DNA from: Companilactobacillus nodensis DSM 19682 = JCM 14932 = NBRC 107160
GTDB taxonomy: Bacteria; Bacillota; Bacilli; Lactobacillales; Lactobacillaceae
Assembly (NCBI RefSeq): GCF_000615905.1
Contig: NZ_BAMN01000004.1
Span: forward strand, 62,001-126,000
Length of the DNA stretch: 64,000 bases
Direction: 5' to 3'
A program made the translations under genes and the position numbers. Shown one piece after another: positions 48,831-57,075 of this stretch (its first letter is position 1; every line of letters starts with the position of its first letter). The notes under the pieces were generated by a model. The model was not told the origin of the DNA and did not search any database. It saw nothing but the letters and a program-made list of their open reading frames with translations.

Positions 48831-51383
48831 CTACAATTGCGTTAGCATTGTACGACTAATAATTTCATCTTGAACGTCTTTACATAATTCAACGAAGAAG
48901 GCACTGTATCCAGCAACACGAACGATCAAACCACGATATTGTTCTGGATGCTTTTGAGCATCGATCAATGTTTGATTATCCAAGTAGTTGAATTGCATTT
49001 GTCCACAACCTAGAGAATTTGCTGTCTTAAGTAATGTGATCAAACTCTCTTCACCTTCTGGTGTATCCAACAATCCGGCCATGATCTTGTAGTTATGAAC
49101 CATACCAATGTTCATACTGTCATTTGCCATCTTAGATACTGACTTAACAATAGCTGTAGGGCCTTTGTAGTCTGCACCTTGTGTTGGACTGATACCATCT
49201 GATAATGGAACCCAAGCTTTACGACCATTGGCTGATGCACCTGTCATTTGACCAAATGGTGTGTTGTTTGAAATTGACAATGTTCCGTGACTCAAGATTG
49301 AATACAATGTATGGAATTGTCTGTGTTCCATTTCAGTAAAGTTGATTAGGTTAGCTGCAATAAGGTCAGCGTAATCATCATCGTTACCATACTTAGGAGC
49401 ATTCAAGCAATCTGTACGTACTTGTTCGAATCCTTCGAAGTCAGCTTTCAAAGCTTCGTTTAATTGATCCAATGTGTATTTCTTGTCATCGAAGACTAAT
49501 TTCTTAATTGCTGCCATTGAATCTGTGTATGTAGCAAGTCCTGACCAAACAACACCAGGTCCGAAGTTATACATTGCGCCTCCGGAAGATACGTCCTTAC
49601 CATGTTCCATACAACCTTCGTACATGATTGACATCAATGGTTTTGGAGCTAAGTCACGGTGAACACGTTGTGAAATAACTGTGGCTACATCAGTCCATTT
49701 TGTGATGTACTTGATTTGTTCCTTAACAGCGTGATCGAATTGCTCGAATGTCTTGTATTGTGACAAGTCACCTAAGTCTGGTGTAACTTTCTTGCCATAC
49801 CATAGTGGAACACCATGGTTAAGTGTTAACTCAATACAGATTGGCCATTGTGTATAGGCTGTTGATGTCCATTGATACAAACGACCTGACTTCTGAGGTT
49901 CAACACATCCCATCAAGCAGTAGTCACGGGCATCTTCAATTGATACACCCTTAGCTAACATGATCTTGATATGCGTGTCATCGAAGTGACATGCTGGGAA
50001 TCCCATTCCGGCACGAACAACATCTACGATCTTCTTGAGATACTTTCTAGGTGAGTGTGCGTGGATACGGCATGCTAATGATGGTTGGTAAACCTTAACG
50101 TGTCTTACGGCATCCATTAGTAAGTATGTTAAATCGTTAGTAGCATCTTGACCTTGTCTTGTGATACCACCGACACACATGTTGATGAATGGTTGGTAAC
50201 CAGCGAAGAACTTAGAACCACCTTCACTTGTGATCCACATCATTTCTGACATCTTGATCAACATACAACCTGCAAGTTCGAAGGCTTCGTAGTTGTTCAT
50301 ACGTCCTGATTCAAGATCGGCTTTGAACAATGGGTACATGTATTGGTCAACACGTCCGATTGACATACCTGTTTGGTTCTCTTCGACAACTAGTAGTGAT
50401 TCAACTGTCCATACAGCTTGGATTGCTTCGTAGAATGTTTCAGGTTTGTGTGCAGGTACTCTAGCATTGATTTCAGAAATCTTTTGAAGTTCTGCTTTAC
50501 GTTTTGGATCTGTTTCTTTAGCAGCTTTTTCTGCAGCGAATTCTGACATACGACGAGCGTAAATCATTACACCTTCTGTAGTATCAATAACTGATTTGTA
50601 GAAGTAGATCTTTTCGATGTCGTCTGGGTTTTCGTAATCCAATTTTTCGAGGTGTTCTTTGGCCTCGTTTTGGATATCGATCATACCTTTCTTCATCAAG
50701 ATTACGTCGTAACCTGGGTTTGAATCACCACCACCATTTAGTTGGTGATATGAACAATCTGATACGAATGATTCACCTGATAATTCCCAAACACCGGCTT
50801 CACGGTATTGGTCTTCACAATATTCATCGACTGACTTACCTTTCCAATATGGGAAGAGTTCATCACGCATGATCTTCTTATCTTCGTCTGAGATATAGAA
50901 AGGATCTTGTGGACGAGTACCGATTGTGTCGATTTCATCTTCCATCCAACGCCAAGCGATATCTGGTGAGAATGCTCCGGCACGAGGTGCTCCGTTAGGT
51001 GCTCCAACGATAAGTTCGTTGTCTTGAATTACTAGGGGTGCTGTTTCACAACAGTAGCGGAAACATTTAGCACGTAATTCAATTTTTGGCATACCAGGAT
51101 TTTCTTTAGCAATCTTAGTAATGGCACGTGCACGATAAGTTGTGATCGATGGTTTTTGATCCAAGTAGTTGTCTTTTAAGGCACTCAATCTTGGTGTGAT
51201 TCCATCTGGAACTTCTGTTGTTGTTTGATCGTCTAAGTGATCTTGACCAGCTACGATTGCTCCATCAGTTGATTCAATATGATCTGAAACTGATGAGAAC
51301 ATCTTCATTAATGCATTTCTTTCTTCTTGGCTTAGATCAGCTGTTGCTGCGGCGAGTTTAGTTGAAAATTCTTTAACGTCCAT
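48831..51383 (-). CDS. cutC: CutC, choline trimethylamine-lyase (glycyl radical enzyme)
   Basis: 850 residues, the length of the short Desulfovibrio form and without the long N-terminal extension of the Klebsiella one. Active-site residues align at +4: Y212, D220, F399, C493 and E495 ([11 protein letters not shown]), T506, and glycyl radical G825 ([10 protein letters not shown]). The Asp/Tyr/Phe set binds the trimethylammonium of choline and separates CutC from glycerol, propanediol and isethionate enzymes. Product: trimethylamine and acetaldehyde. N-terminal 1-55 helix may aid encapsulation. Confidence 0.95.
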   Translation of the reverse strand: MDVKEFSTKLAAATADLSQEERNALMKMFSSVSDHIESTDGAIVAGQDHLDDQTTTEVPDGITPRLSALKDNYLDQKPSITTYRARAITKIAKENPGMPKIELRAKCFRYCCETAPLVIQDNELIVGAPNGAPRAGAFSPDIAWRWMEDEIDTIGTRPQDPFYISDEDKKIMRDELFPYWKGKSVDEYCEDQYREAGVWELSGESFVSDCSYHQLNGGGDSNPGYDVILMKKGMIDIQNEAKEHLEKLDYENPDDIEKIYFYKSVIDTTEGVMIYARRMSEFAAEKAAKETDPKRKAELQKISEINARVPAHKPETFYEAIQAVWTVESLLVVEENQTGMSIGRVDQYMYPLFKADLESGRMNNYEAFELAGCMLIKMSEMMWITSEGGSKFFAGYQPFINMCVGGITRQGQDATNDLTYLLMDAVRHVKVYQPSLACRIHAHSPRKYLKKIVDVVRAGMGFPACHFDDTHIKIMLAKGVSIEDARDYCLMGCVEPQKSGRLYQWTSTAYTQWPICIELTLNHGVPLWYGKKVTPDLGDLSQYKTFEQFDHAVKEQIKYITKWTDVATVISQRVHRDLAPKPLMSIMYEGCMEHGKDVSSGGAMYNFGPGVVWSGLATYTDSMAAIKKLVFDDKKYTLDQLNEALKADFEGFEQVRTDCLNAPKYGNDDDYADLIAANLINFTEMEHRQFHTLYSILSHGTLSISNNTPFGQMTGASANGRKAWVPLSDGISPTQGADYKGPTAIVKSVSKMANDSMNIGMVHNYKIMAGLLDTPEGEESLITLLKTANSLGCGQMQFNYLDNQTLIDAQKHPEQYRGLIVRVAGYSAFFVELCKDVQDEIISRTMLTQL

Positions 51384-51405
51384 CTGACTCCCTCACTTCT
51401 TAAAT

Positions 51406-52860
51406 TTATTGATCCATAATTTTCTTTAATACTTTGGCTAATAATTCTTTGTCTGCCGAAATATCTTTTTCTTGAGTTACTTCTTGAACTTGTACATGGT
51501 TACGAATATTTGGTTTTGTATACCCGATGTCTCTTTGATAAGTTAGGTTCTCAGCTACAACGTTCTTAGAAATGAATCCTCGTCCAGTAGTTAAACCGCC
51601 TAGAATCAATGAAACTGGTAAGGTTGAATTTATTCCGATACTTGAGAAACTTGCTGGTCCGTTAACAATCATTCTCCCGACTGGCTTCTTCAAAGCAAAT
51701 TCTTTGATAACTGCTTCATCCTTTGAATAGATTGCTAAGGTGTGACCGTTTCTCTTGGTCTTTAATAATCTGATACATTTTTCGCAAGCGTGCATCCAAT
51801 CTGGTTCAACATAGAATGTTAAGATCGGACACTTCAACTCGTTGGTAAATGGATTCTCATCGAAGATGTAAGGCTTCTCTGATACAAGAACCTTCGTATT
51901 CTCCGGTACGCTGAATCCTGATTGTTTGGCTAACCATGTGGCGCTTTGTCCCACGAATAATGGGTTTACATGATCTTCATCTAAGAATAAGCTGCCTAGT
52001 AATTGTTCTTCCTCGCTGTCTGACAAGAAGTAAGCTCCTGCTTCTGTCATGTCTGACTTGACCTCGTTAGCAATGACGCCTTCGGCGAGAACAAATTGTT
52101 CAGCTGCTGGTAAAAGTCCGTTATCAAATGAGCGACTGTCCACAACTGATTTTGCTGCCTGAACAATATCAGCCGTGTGCTCGATGAAGACTGGTGTTGA
52201 TCCGGTACCACCGTAGATCATCGGCTTGTTGACAACTTGATTGTTGTCGAAGTACTTTGGAACACCGATGTCGATCACAAGGGCTGTATCGGGGTGAGCA
52301 AGTATCTGTGTAACACCTTCATCAGCTGTGTTCTCCATATAACCGATGGCTCCTTGTGGAAGTCCCGATTCCTGGCAAATATGAGCTACTTTGCTATAAA
52401 ATCTTGCAACGACTTTTTCGGTTCTTGGTTGTGGTACTAAGATAACTGTGTTGCCGGATTTAATAGCAATCAGTGTTGCGTACAAACTGTTCAAAATAAT
52501 ATTTTCAGTTGGTAGTAATACTGCAACGACCCCTAGTGAAACACCAATCGTTTCGATTTGATTATGGGAATTCTCCTTCAAGCTTCCGATAACTTTTTGA
52601 TTTTTAAGTTTGTCTTCTAGAATAGGAAGAAATTCTTCAAATAGTTTTAATTTGTCTTTTTTAACGCCAGCCTTTGTTTCCGCAATTTCCAAATCCACTA
52701 ATTCAGGGATTTCAATGAGAATGTCTGACATTAACTTATCAATTACTCGGTCAAGGTCTTGTTGACCGTATTCCTTCAAAAGAACATGGGCATCGCGCGC
52801 AGATTCGACTAATATCCTTGCTTCCTGGACTGATTTCAGATCTTTATCCACAAACTGCAT
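51406..52860 (-). CDS. Degenerate aldehyde dehydrogenase homologue (CutB-like), catalytic Cys missing
   Basis: 484 residues from ATG 52860 (AAGGAG 9 bases upstream). Clearly homologous to CutF over its length, but the catalytic segment reads FDNGLLPAAEQ instead of FDNGTICASEQ, so the Cys is Pro (P251 in both numberings). The TGG cofactor loop is also altered (VIDIGVPKYFDNN). It keeps a C-terminal amphipathic helix (DKELLAKVLKKIMDQ), a likely encapsulation peptide. A structural or regulatory partner of CutF is inferred. Confidence 0.88.
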   Translation of the reverse strand: MQFVDKDLKSVQEARILVESARDAHVLLKEYGQQDLDRVIDKLMSDILIEIPELVDLEIAETKAGVKKDKLKLFEEFLPILEDKLKNQKVIGSLKENSHNQIETIGVSLGVVAVLLPTENIILNSLYATLIAIKSGNTVILVPQPRTEKVVARFYSKVAHICQESGLPQGAIGYMENTADEGVTQILAHPDTALVIDIGVPKYFDNNQVVNKPMIYGGTGSTPVFIEHTADIVQAAKSVVDSRSFDNGLLPAAEQFVLAEGVIANEVKSDMTEAGAYFLSDSEEEQLLGSLFLDEDHVNPLFVGQSATWLAKQSGFSVPENTKVLVSEKPYIFDENPFTNELKCPILTFYVEPDWMHACEKCIRLLKTKRNGHTLAIYSKDEAVIKEFALKKPVGRMIVNGPASFSSIGINSTLPVSLILGGLTTGRGFISKNVVAENLTYQRDIGYTKPNIRNHVQVQEVTQEKDISADKELLAKVLKKIMDQ

Positions 52861-52878
52861 TTTGCCCAACTCCTTCTA

Positions 52879-53187
52879 TTATTCTTCATCCAATAATATG
52901 TCTAATGAGTAGCGGTCGATAATCTTGTTCAAGTCTTGATGAGGACTCGCGATAACGACTGAGCTGTATACTTCAGCTCCCATATTTTCTACTGCTTTAA
53001 CCCCTGCTTCAACGGCTGATTTACATGCGGCTACATCGCCTTGGACGATTACCGAGATATAACCTGAAGCCGTATTTTCATAACCGACTACATCGACATC
53101 TGCGGCTTTACACATTGCATCAGCTGCTTGAACTACAAAGACGAGGCCGAATGTTTCAATAGCACCGATTGCTTGGTATGTCTTCAT
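52879..53187 (-). CDS. BMC-H shell protein
   Basis: 102 residues: AIGAIETFGLVFVVQAADAMCKAADVDVVGYE, pore loop ASGYISVIVQGDVAACKSAVEAG. The pore loop lacks the usual GGG, so pore selectivity should differ from the flanking BMC-H proteins. C-terminal 15 residues are acidic. Confidence 0.95.
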   Translation of the reverse strand: MKTYQAIGAIETFGLVFVVQAADAMCKAADVDVVGYENTASGYISVIVQGDVAACKSAVEAGVKAVENMGAEVYSSVVIASPHQDLNKIIDRYSLDILLDEE

Positions 53188-53205
53188 ATTCTCTCTCCTC
53201 GTACT

Positions 53206-53505
53206 TTACTGATGATCGATATCGTGAACTGAGACGATATCGCCAACTGCTGGGATTGGTCTAGGAATTACGTTCTTGGCAGTTAACTTACCGATTGAGT
53301 CAGCTGCAATTGCTCCAGCTTCAACGGATGCCTCAACTGCGGCAACGTCACCCTTGATCATGATTGTTACTAATGTGGAACCGATGTTTTCGTAAGAGAT
53401 CAACTCTACGTCCGCGGCTTTTAGCATTACGTCCGCAGCTTTCAAAGCTGGAACTAAGCCAATGGTTTCTATGAAGCCTACTGCTTCTTCGCCTCTAAAT
53501 CTCAC
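53206..53505 (-). CDS. BMC-H shell protein
   Basis: 99 residues: AVGFIETIGLVPALKAADVMLKAADVELISYENIG, pore loop GSTLVTIMIKGDVAAVEASVEAG and NVIPRPIPAVGDIV. The pore loop begins IGST, again different from its paralogues. Ribosome site GGAGG. Confidence 0.95.
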   Translation of the reverse strand: MRFRGEEAVGFIETIGLVPALKAADVMLKAADVELISYENIGSTLVTIMIKGDVAAVEASVEAGAIAADSIGKLTAKNVIPRPIPAVGDIVSVHDIDHQ

Positions 53506-53517
53506 ATCTCTGCCTCC

Positions 53518-53811
53518 TTACGCAACCCGATAACGTTTATCAACGTATTTTTCAACGGTACTTTTACCGTCATCAGTAATTCTGTATTTCATGACCAGAT
53601 CACCGTTCTCATTTAAGTCGTAACTTGACATTTCTGCCAATCCATTAGCTTCAAGAGCCATTAAATGATCGAGATACATTTTTTCGTTAAATTGTTTTTC
53701 ATTTCCGTAATCGTCTTTTAATGCTGCCATAACTGACTTAACGTCGACTTCGTCTTTATCAAACATATGATTTAAAACTGCCATTCTGCTAGGTAATAAC
53801 ATCTTATGCAT
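53518..53811 (-). CDS. Small winged-helix-like protein in the BMC operon
   Basis: 97 residues with no membrane segment. Helix-rich start (LPSRMAVLNHMFDKDEVDVKSVMAALKDDYG), then LDHLMALEANGLAEMSSYDLNENGDLVMKYRITDDGKSTVEKYV, which has the helix-turn-helix and beta-wing rhythm of PadR/MarR-like winged helices. I do not recognise a named family. Overlaps the transporter stop by 8 bases. Confidence 0.6.
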   Translation of the reverse strand: MHKMLLPSRMAVLNHMFDKDEVDVKSVMAALKDDYGNEKQFNEKMYLDHLMALEANGLAEMSSYDLNENGDLVMKYRITDDGKSTVEKYVDKRYRVA

Positions 53812-54820
53812 CTCCTTTTCTAAATAGATCCAAAGGATTCATTGTAACGACGATGGCACCAAGCACGATAACGATTGATCCAATGACGATTGTTGGTGTT
53901 AATGCTTGTCCTAAGAACATTACTGAGAATAAAACGCCCCAGAATGCGTATGTAACGTTAAGTGACATACCAACCGCACATCCAACCATTGAATTAGCCT
54001 TATACCAACTAACGAATGAAATTGCTGCACTCATTCCGGCAATTGCTAACCAAAGCATTGGTGATGGAGCTGAAAGTGTTCCGCCAAGTAATTTGATACC
54101 GCCACCGATAAGTGGAACAACAATAAGTAATGCGAATAAACCTGAGATTAATTCACGTAGGTTAACTGCTACGTCAGTATCGATCATTGCACCACCAAAA
54201 CTTGAGAAGACTCCTTCAAGTCCCCAAGCAACAGCGGCGATCAATGCGCAAATAATTCCTAAAGTAAAGTTTGGTGCACCTTCGGGTTTAACGAAGTTAA
54301 TAACGATTGCTCCAGCAACACACATTACCATTCCCAAAACAACACGCTTTGTTGGTCGCTGTTTCAAGAAGATCCAAGCAAATAACGCTCCGAACAAACT
54401 ACATGTTGCCGAGATCGGAATTGCATAAGCACCCGCTAATGCTAATCCGACTAGATAAGCACCGTTAGCAATTGGTCCGCCTAATAGGAAACCAATAACT
54501 AACATCTTTCCTGGTTTAGTTTTCAATGTACGTCCAAGTTCTCTTAATCGACCTTGCTTTGCGTTATAGAATAATAACCAAATTCCCGCAAACAAGTCGT
54601 TCAATCCTGAAGCAACAAATGGTGCTGCTAGAATTCCTGCGGCACTTACTAGTGGGTTATAACCACTGGCCACAACTACCAAGGTTGAATAAATACCATA
54701 TGTCAATCCAGAAACTAAACCGTTGGAAATTCCAGTTACCTGGAATTTTTTACCAGCGGCTTTCATTTGTGTATCCGCAGATACTACGGAAGTATTCATA
54801 ATGCTCTTTCCACTATTCAT
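53804..54820 (-). CDS. EamA/DMT-type ten-helix transporter, probable choline-related
   Basis: 338 residues with about ten membrane segments in two repeats (the second starts near 165, GIICALIAAVAWGLEGVF). Drug/metabolite transporter superfamily. Its place inside the operon suggests choline import or amine/aldehyde export; the sequence cannot say which. Confidence 0.72.
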   Translation of the reverse strand: MNSGKSIMNTSVVSADTQMKAAGKKFQVTGISNGLVSGLTYGIYSTLVVVASGYNPLVSAAGILAAPFVASGLNDLFAGIWLLFYNAKQGRLRELGRTLKTKPGKMLVIGFLLGGPIANGAYLVGLALAGAYAIPISATCSLFGALFAWIFLKQRPTKRVVLGMVMCVAGAIVINFVKPEGAPNFTLGIICALIAAVAWGLEGVFSSFGGAMIDTDVAVNLRELISGLFALLIVVPLIGGGIKLLGGTLSAPSPMLWLAIAGMSAAISFVSWYKANSMVGCAVGMSLNVTYAFWGVLFSVMFLGQALTPTIVIGSIVIVLGAIVVTMNPLDLFRKGDA

Positions 54821-54831
54821 AGGAATCCTCC

Positions 54832-55125
54832 TTATTCAGTTACATCTACAGGTGCATTTGGAAGAATTGATTCAACTTCACTGTGTGGACGAGGAATTAC
54901 GTGAACTGATAATACTTCTCCAACACGTTCTGCTGCTGCTGCTCCTGCGTCTGTGGCTGCCTTAACGGCTCCAACATCGCCTCTTACCATTACAGTAACG
55001 ATTCCGCCACCAACAAGTTCTTTTCCTATCAATGAGACATTCGCAGCCTTTACCATGGCATCAGCCGCTTCAATTGATCCTACCAAGCCTTTTGTTTCTA
55101 CCATACCTAATGCATCGAACTTCAT
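54832..55125 (-). CDS. BMC-H shell protein (first gene of operon)
   Basis: 97 residues: [57 protein letters not shown]. Canonical hexamer tile with the GGG pore. Nearly identical to 39861-40160 at the far end. GGAGG precedes the ATG. Confidence 0.96.
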   Translation of the reverse strand: MKFDALGMVETKGLVGSIEAADAMVKAANVSLIGKELVGGGIVTVMVRGDVGAVKAATDAGAAAAERVGEVLSVHVIPRPHSEVESILPNAPVDVTE

Positions 55126-55150
55126 AATCGTTCCTCCTAGTTTGTATGTA

Positions 55151-55164
55151 ATTAAGCGCTTACA
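55151..55164. promoter_or_regulatory. cre (CcpA) site downstream of the operon promoter
   Basis: On the minus strand TGTAAGCGCTTAAT, centred about 15 bases past the expected transcription start, a roadblock position for catabolite repression. Confidence 0.7.
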
Positions 55165-55179
55165 TAACTTAACGATTTA

Positions 55180-55210
55180 AATATAGAACCTCCCCTTATG
55201 GTAGGGTCAA
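55180..55210 (-). promoter_or_regulatory. MerR-type promoter of the choline operon (19-bp spacer)
   Basis: Minus strand: -35 TTGACC (55210-55205), 19-base spacer, -10 TATATT (55185-55180). The spacer includes CCCTACC-ATAA-GGGGAGG, a partly symmetric operator. Over-long spacers are the hallmark of promoters activated by MerR proteins, and a MerR gene lies upstream. Confidence 0.7.
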
Positions 55211-55654
55211 CATCGAATTTTGCTATTGTGCATTTTTTCACATCAAGACTTATTTGGCACGTTATTACTTTTAAAATATTGAGTAAAAAATAACTTGTGA
55301 TTTCGGTACAAATGCCGTTTAAACAGGATTCTCTGGCTCATTTGCTAATAAATTGGGTAGTTAAGTACCAACAATAATAAATTCGAAATAAAAAAAATAA
55401 ATTATTTTGAACGATCTATTTTGGAATAAAAAACACATTTTTAGATTTTTTTATAACTTTTTAAAAAAATATTCCCAAATGTTTTTTGAAGTGGAATATT
55501 TTATACGATGCTGATATACCAGTATTTCACCTGCTATTTGTTTAAAAATATACCTCATTTAGTAAACCCTGTCCTATGGGTACGGGTATAATTAACTATA
55601 TATAGATGGAATAATTATTTCATTCTGTTTTTGTTAGTAATTCAAAATAGGTAA

Positions 55655-55685
55655 CAAAAAAACCTCAAAAATTAGTTTTTGAGGT
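55655..55685 (-). terminator. Hairpin with T-run in operon leader region
   Basis: AACCTCAAAAA/TTTTTGAGGTT 11-bp stem, seven Ts on the minus strand. A second stop after merR, shielding the operon promoter from read-through. Confidence 0.8.
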
Positions 55686-55784
55686 TAATACACTAAATAG
55701 CCGATTTAACAAGATAAATCAGCTAGTTTTTTCAAATGATTTTTACTTGTGATTTTTTCACTATATTCGAACTTTTGGACAAAA

Positions 55785-55828
55785 AAATAAGTTTTGAACT
55801 ATTCAAATTCAATAGCTCAAAACTTATT
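55785..55828 (-). terminator. Terminator of the merR gene
   Basis: AATAAGTTTTGAGCTATT pairs with AATAGTTCAAAACTTATT, followed by Ts; begins at the merR stop. Confidence 0.82.
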
Positions 55829-55829
55829 C

Positions 55830-56681
55830 TTAAGATATTTTTTCTGCTGGTATCATGATCTCACAAACAAAACTGTTTTCGTCCTTCGTTGCCCAATAAT
55901 CAACCAGATATCGTTCATAACATTCTGAACCTAATTGATAGCCATGATCATCGGCCCAGACTTCTAAATCATGATACTTAGACGCCGATGTATCTGGAGC
56001 GCCCACATTATAAGTGCATAAATACATTTGTCCGCCGAAATCGATCGTAGGAATTCGATGCGGATCGTTCCTGACCGGCTTCTGCATAATTGATGCTCTT
56101 GAAATCGTTCCGGCAGCCTTGTCCTGATAATTATCAAATGACAATATAACGGGACCAGTTATAGCTGAACCGTTCTCCTCCAAGTGATTAATCCAAGGTA
56201 GATTGATAATTGAATCTTTATAATCGTACTTAAAATCTTGTTCCAAAGAATAATATTGTTCCTGTTCCACATACTTCAAAGTAATACTAGAAAGCCCATT
56301 CTCCACCGCCATGTTACCCTCATGCAACATACCGACCCAATCATAGATTGATTGATAGCGATTTTGTAATTCTCTTTCCTCTTTCTTTAACTCGTCTAAC
56401 TTAGTAAGGAAGTTCCGTTCATGAAAGAAGCAGTCACAAGTATCCCCAACACCATTCATTTCCTGTAGATGAAAGCCCATTTGCTTGTAATATTTCAAAA
56501 TTGGGACCGTGTTTAAGGTATCGTCACTATAATAGCGATATCCATTGTCTGGACTTACATAGTCTGGAATCAGTAAGCCCAACTCTTCATAAAAGCGTAA
56601 TGTCTTGCGCGAAACGCCACAAATTTTGGCAGTCTCGCCGATAGTATGGAGTTTATCCATATCTGTTTTAGCCATATCCAC
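55830..56681 (-). CDS. MerR-family activator with GyrI-like effector domain
   Basis: 283 residues from a GTG at 56681 (GGGAGG 7 bases upstream); starts at 56696, 56672 or 56657 are also possible. MerR helix-turn-helix HTIGETAKICGVSRKTLRFYEELGLL with the wing, a dimerisation coiled coil (about 85-120), and a C-terminal GyrI-like small-molecule domain as in BltR/BmrR. Probable activator of the downstream operon, ligand perhaps choline; inferred from position and promoter geometry. Confidence 0.85.
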   Translation of the reverse strand: MDMAKTDMDKLHTIGETAKICGVSRKTLRFYEELGLLIPDYVSPDNGYRYYSDDTLNTVPILKYYKQMGFHLQEMNGVGDTCDCFFHERNFLTKLDELKKEERELQNRYQSIYDWVGMLHEGNMAVENGLSSITLKYVEQEQYYSLEQDFKYDYKDSIINLPWINHLEENGSAITGPVILSFDNYQDKAAGTISRASIMQKPVRNDPHRIPTIDFGGQMYLCTYNVGAPDTSASKYHDLEVWADDHGYQLGSECYERYLVDYWATKDENSFVCEIMIPAEKIS

Positions 56682-56775
56682 TTTGCTGCCTCCCAACTAA
56701 CTAAATAACAACCATTGCGAATGCAATAGTTGTTTCATCCGTAGTAATATTGATCTACCTGTTTAACCAATTCAA

Positions 56776-56804
56776 ATTATGATTACATTTTGTGGAGTTG
56801 TCAA
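56776..56804 (-). promoter_or_regulatory. Promoter of merR
   Basis: Minus strand TTGACA, 17-base spacer, CATAAT; near-consensus vegetative promoter. Confidence 0.75.
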
Positions 56805-56813
56805 GCGCTTTCA
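56800..56813. promoter_or_regulatory. cre site overlapping the merR -35 box
   Basis: Minus strand TGAAAGCGCTTGAC, a strong cre match that overlaps TTGACA, so CcpA should block the activator gene itself. Confidence 0.7.
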
Positions 56814-56901
56814 AAAACTGACACGTAAACATCATAATGTTTTTAATAAAAGGATATTTTCCTAAAAATTATTTTACGTTTTGTATAGTAAACAAAAAAG
56901 A

Positions 56902-57015
56902 GAGCGTGGCAAAACACGTTTAGCTTCTGAGTATAACCTAAAAAAGCAGCGTATTTACTTACGTAAATACGCTGCTTTGTAGTTAAACGGAAGAAGTTGT
57001 GTTTTGCCGCGCGTT
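56902..57015. repeat. Nested inverted repeat with embedded terminator
   Basis: Outer arms GGCAAAACAC (56908) and GTGTTTTGCC (56999), inner patches GTTTA/TAAAC and CTTCT/AGAAG, and a perfect 16-bp hairpin AAAGCAGCGTATTTAC/GTAAATACGCTGCTTT (56943-56978) followed by Ts on the minus strand. It serves as terminator of the PTS gene and has the shape of a miniature inverted-repeat element. Confidence 0.65.
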
Positions 57016-57075
57016 TAAGCTGCAAGTTTAGTGACTTATATAGTTACGTCACAACTCCTTTATCTTATACACATT

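Larger units (their letters stand above)
55126..55829. other. Control region of the choline operon
   Basis: 704 bases without a gene. The first 90 contain cre and the MerR-type promoter. 55220-55650 is strongly AT-rich with no clear motif. Two hairpins (55655 and 55785) end it on the merR side. Confidence 0.7.
56697..57075. other. Gap between nagE-type PTS and merR
   Basis: 379 bases: merR leader with a hairpin AACAACTATTGC/GCAATGGTTGTT (56707-56735), merR promoter and cre, then the nested inverted-repeat element at 56902-57015. No gene seen. Confidence 0.7.

Noticed and set aside
55241-55265. Sigma-54 promoter for the choline operon (TTTGGCACG on the plus strand)
   Set aside because: The -12 TTGC is absent at the right spacing and the strand points away from the operon; the 19-bp-spacer promoter is better.
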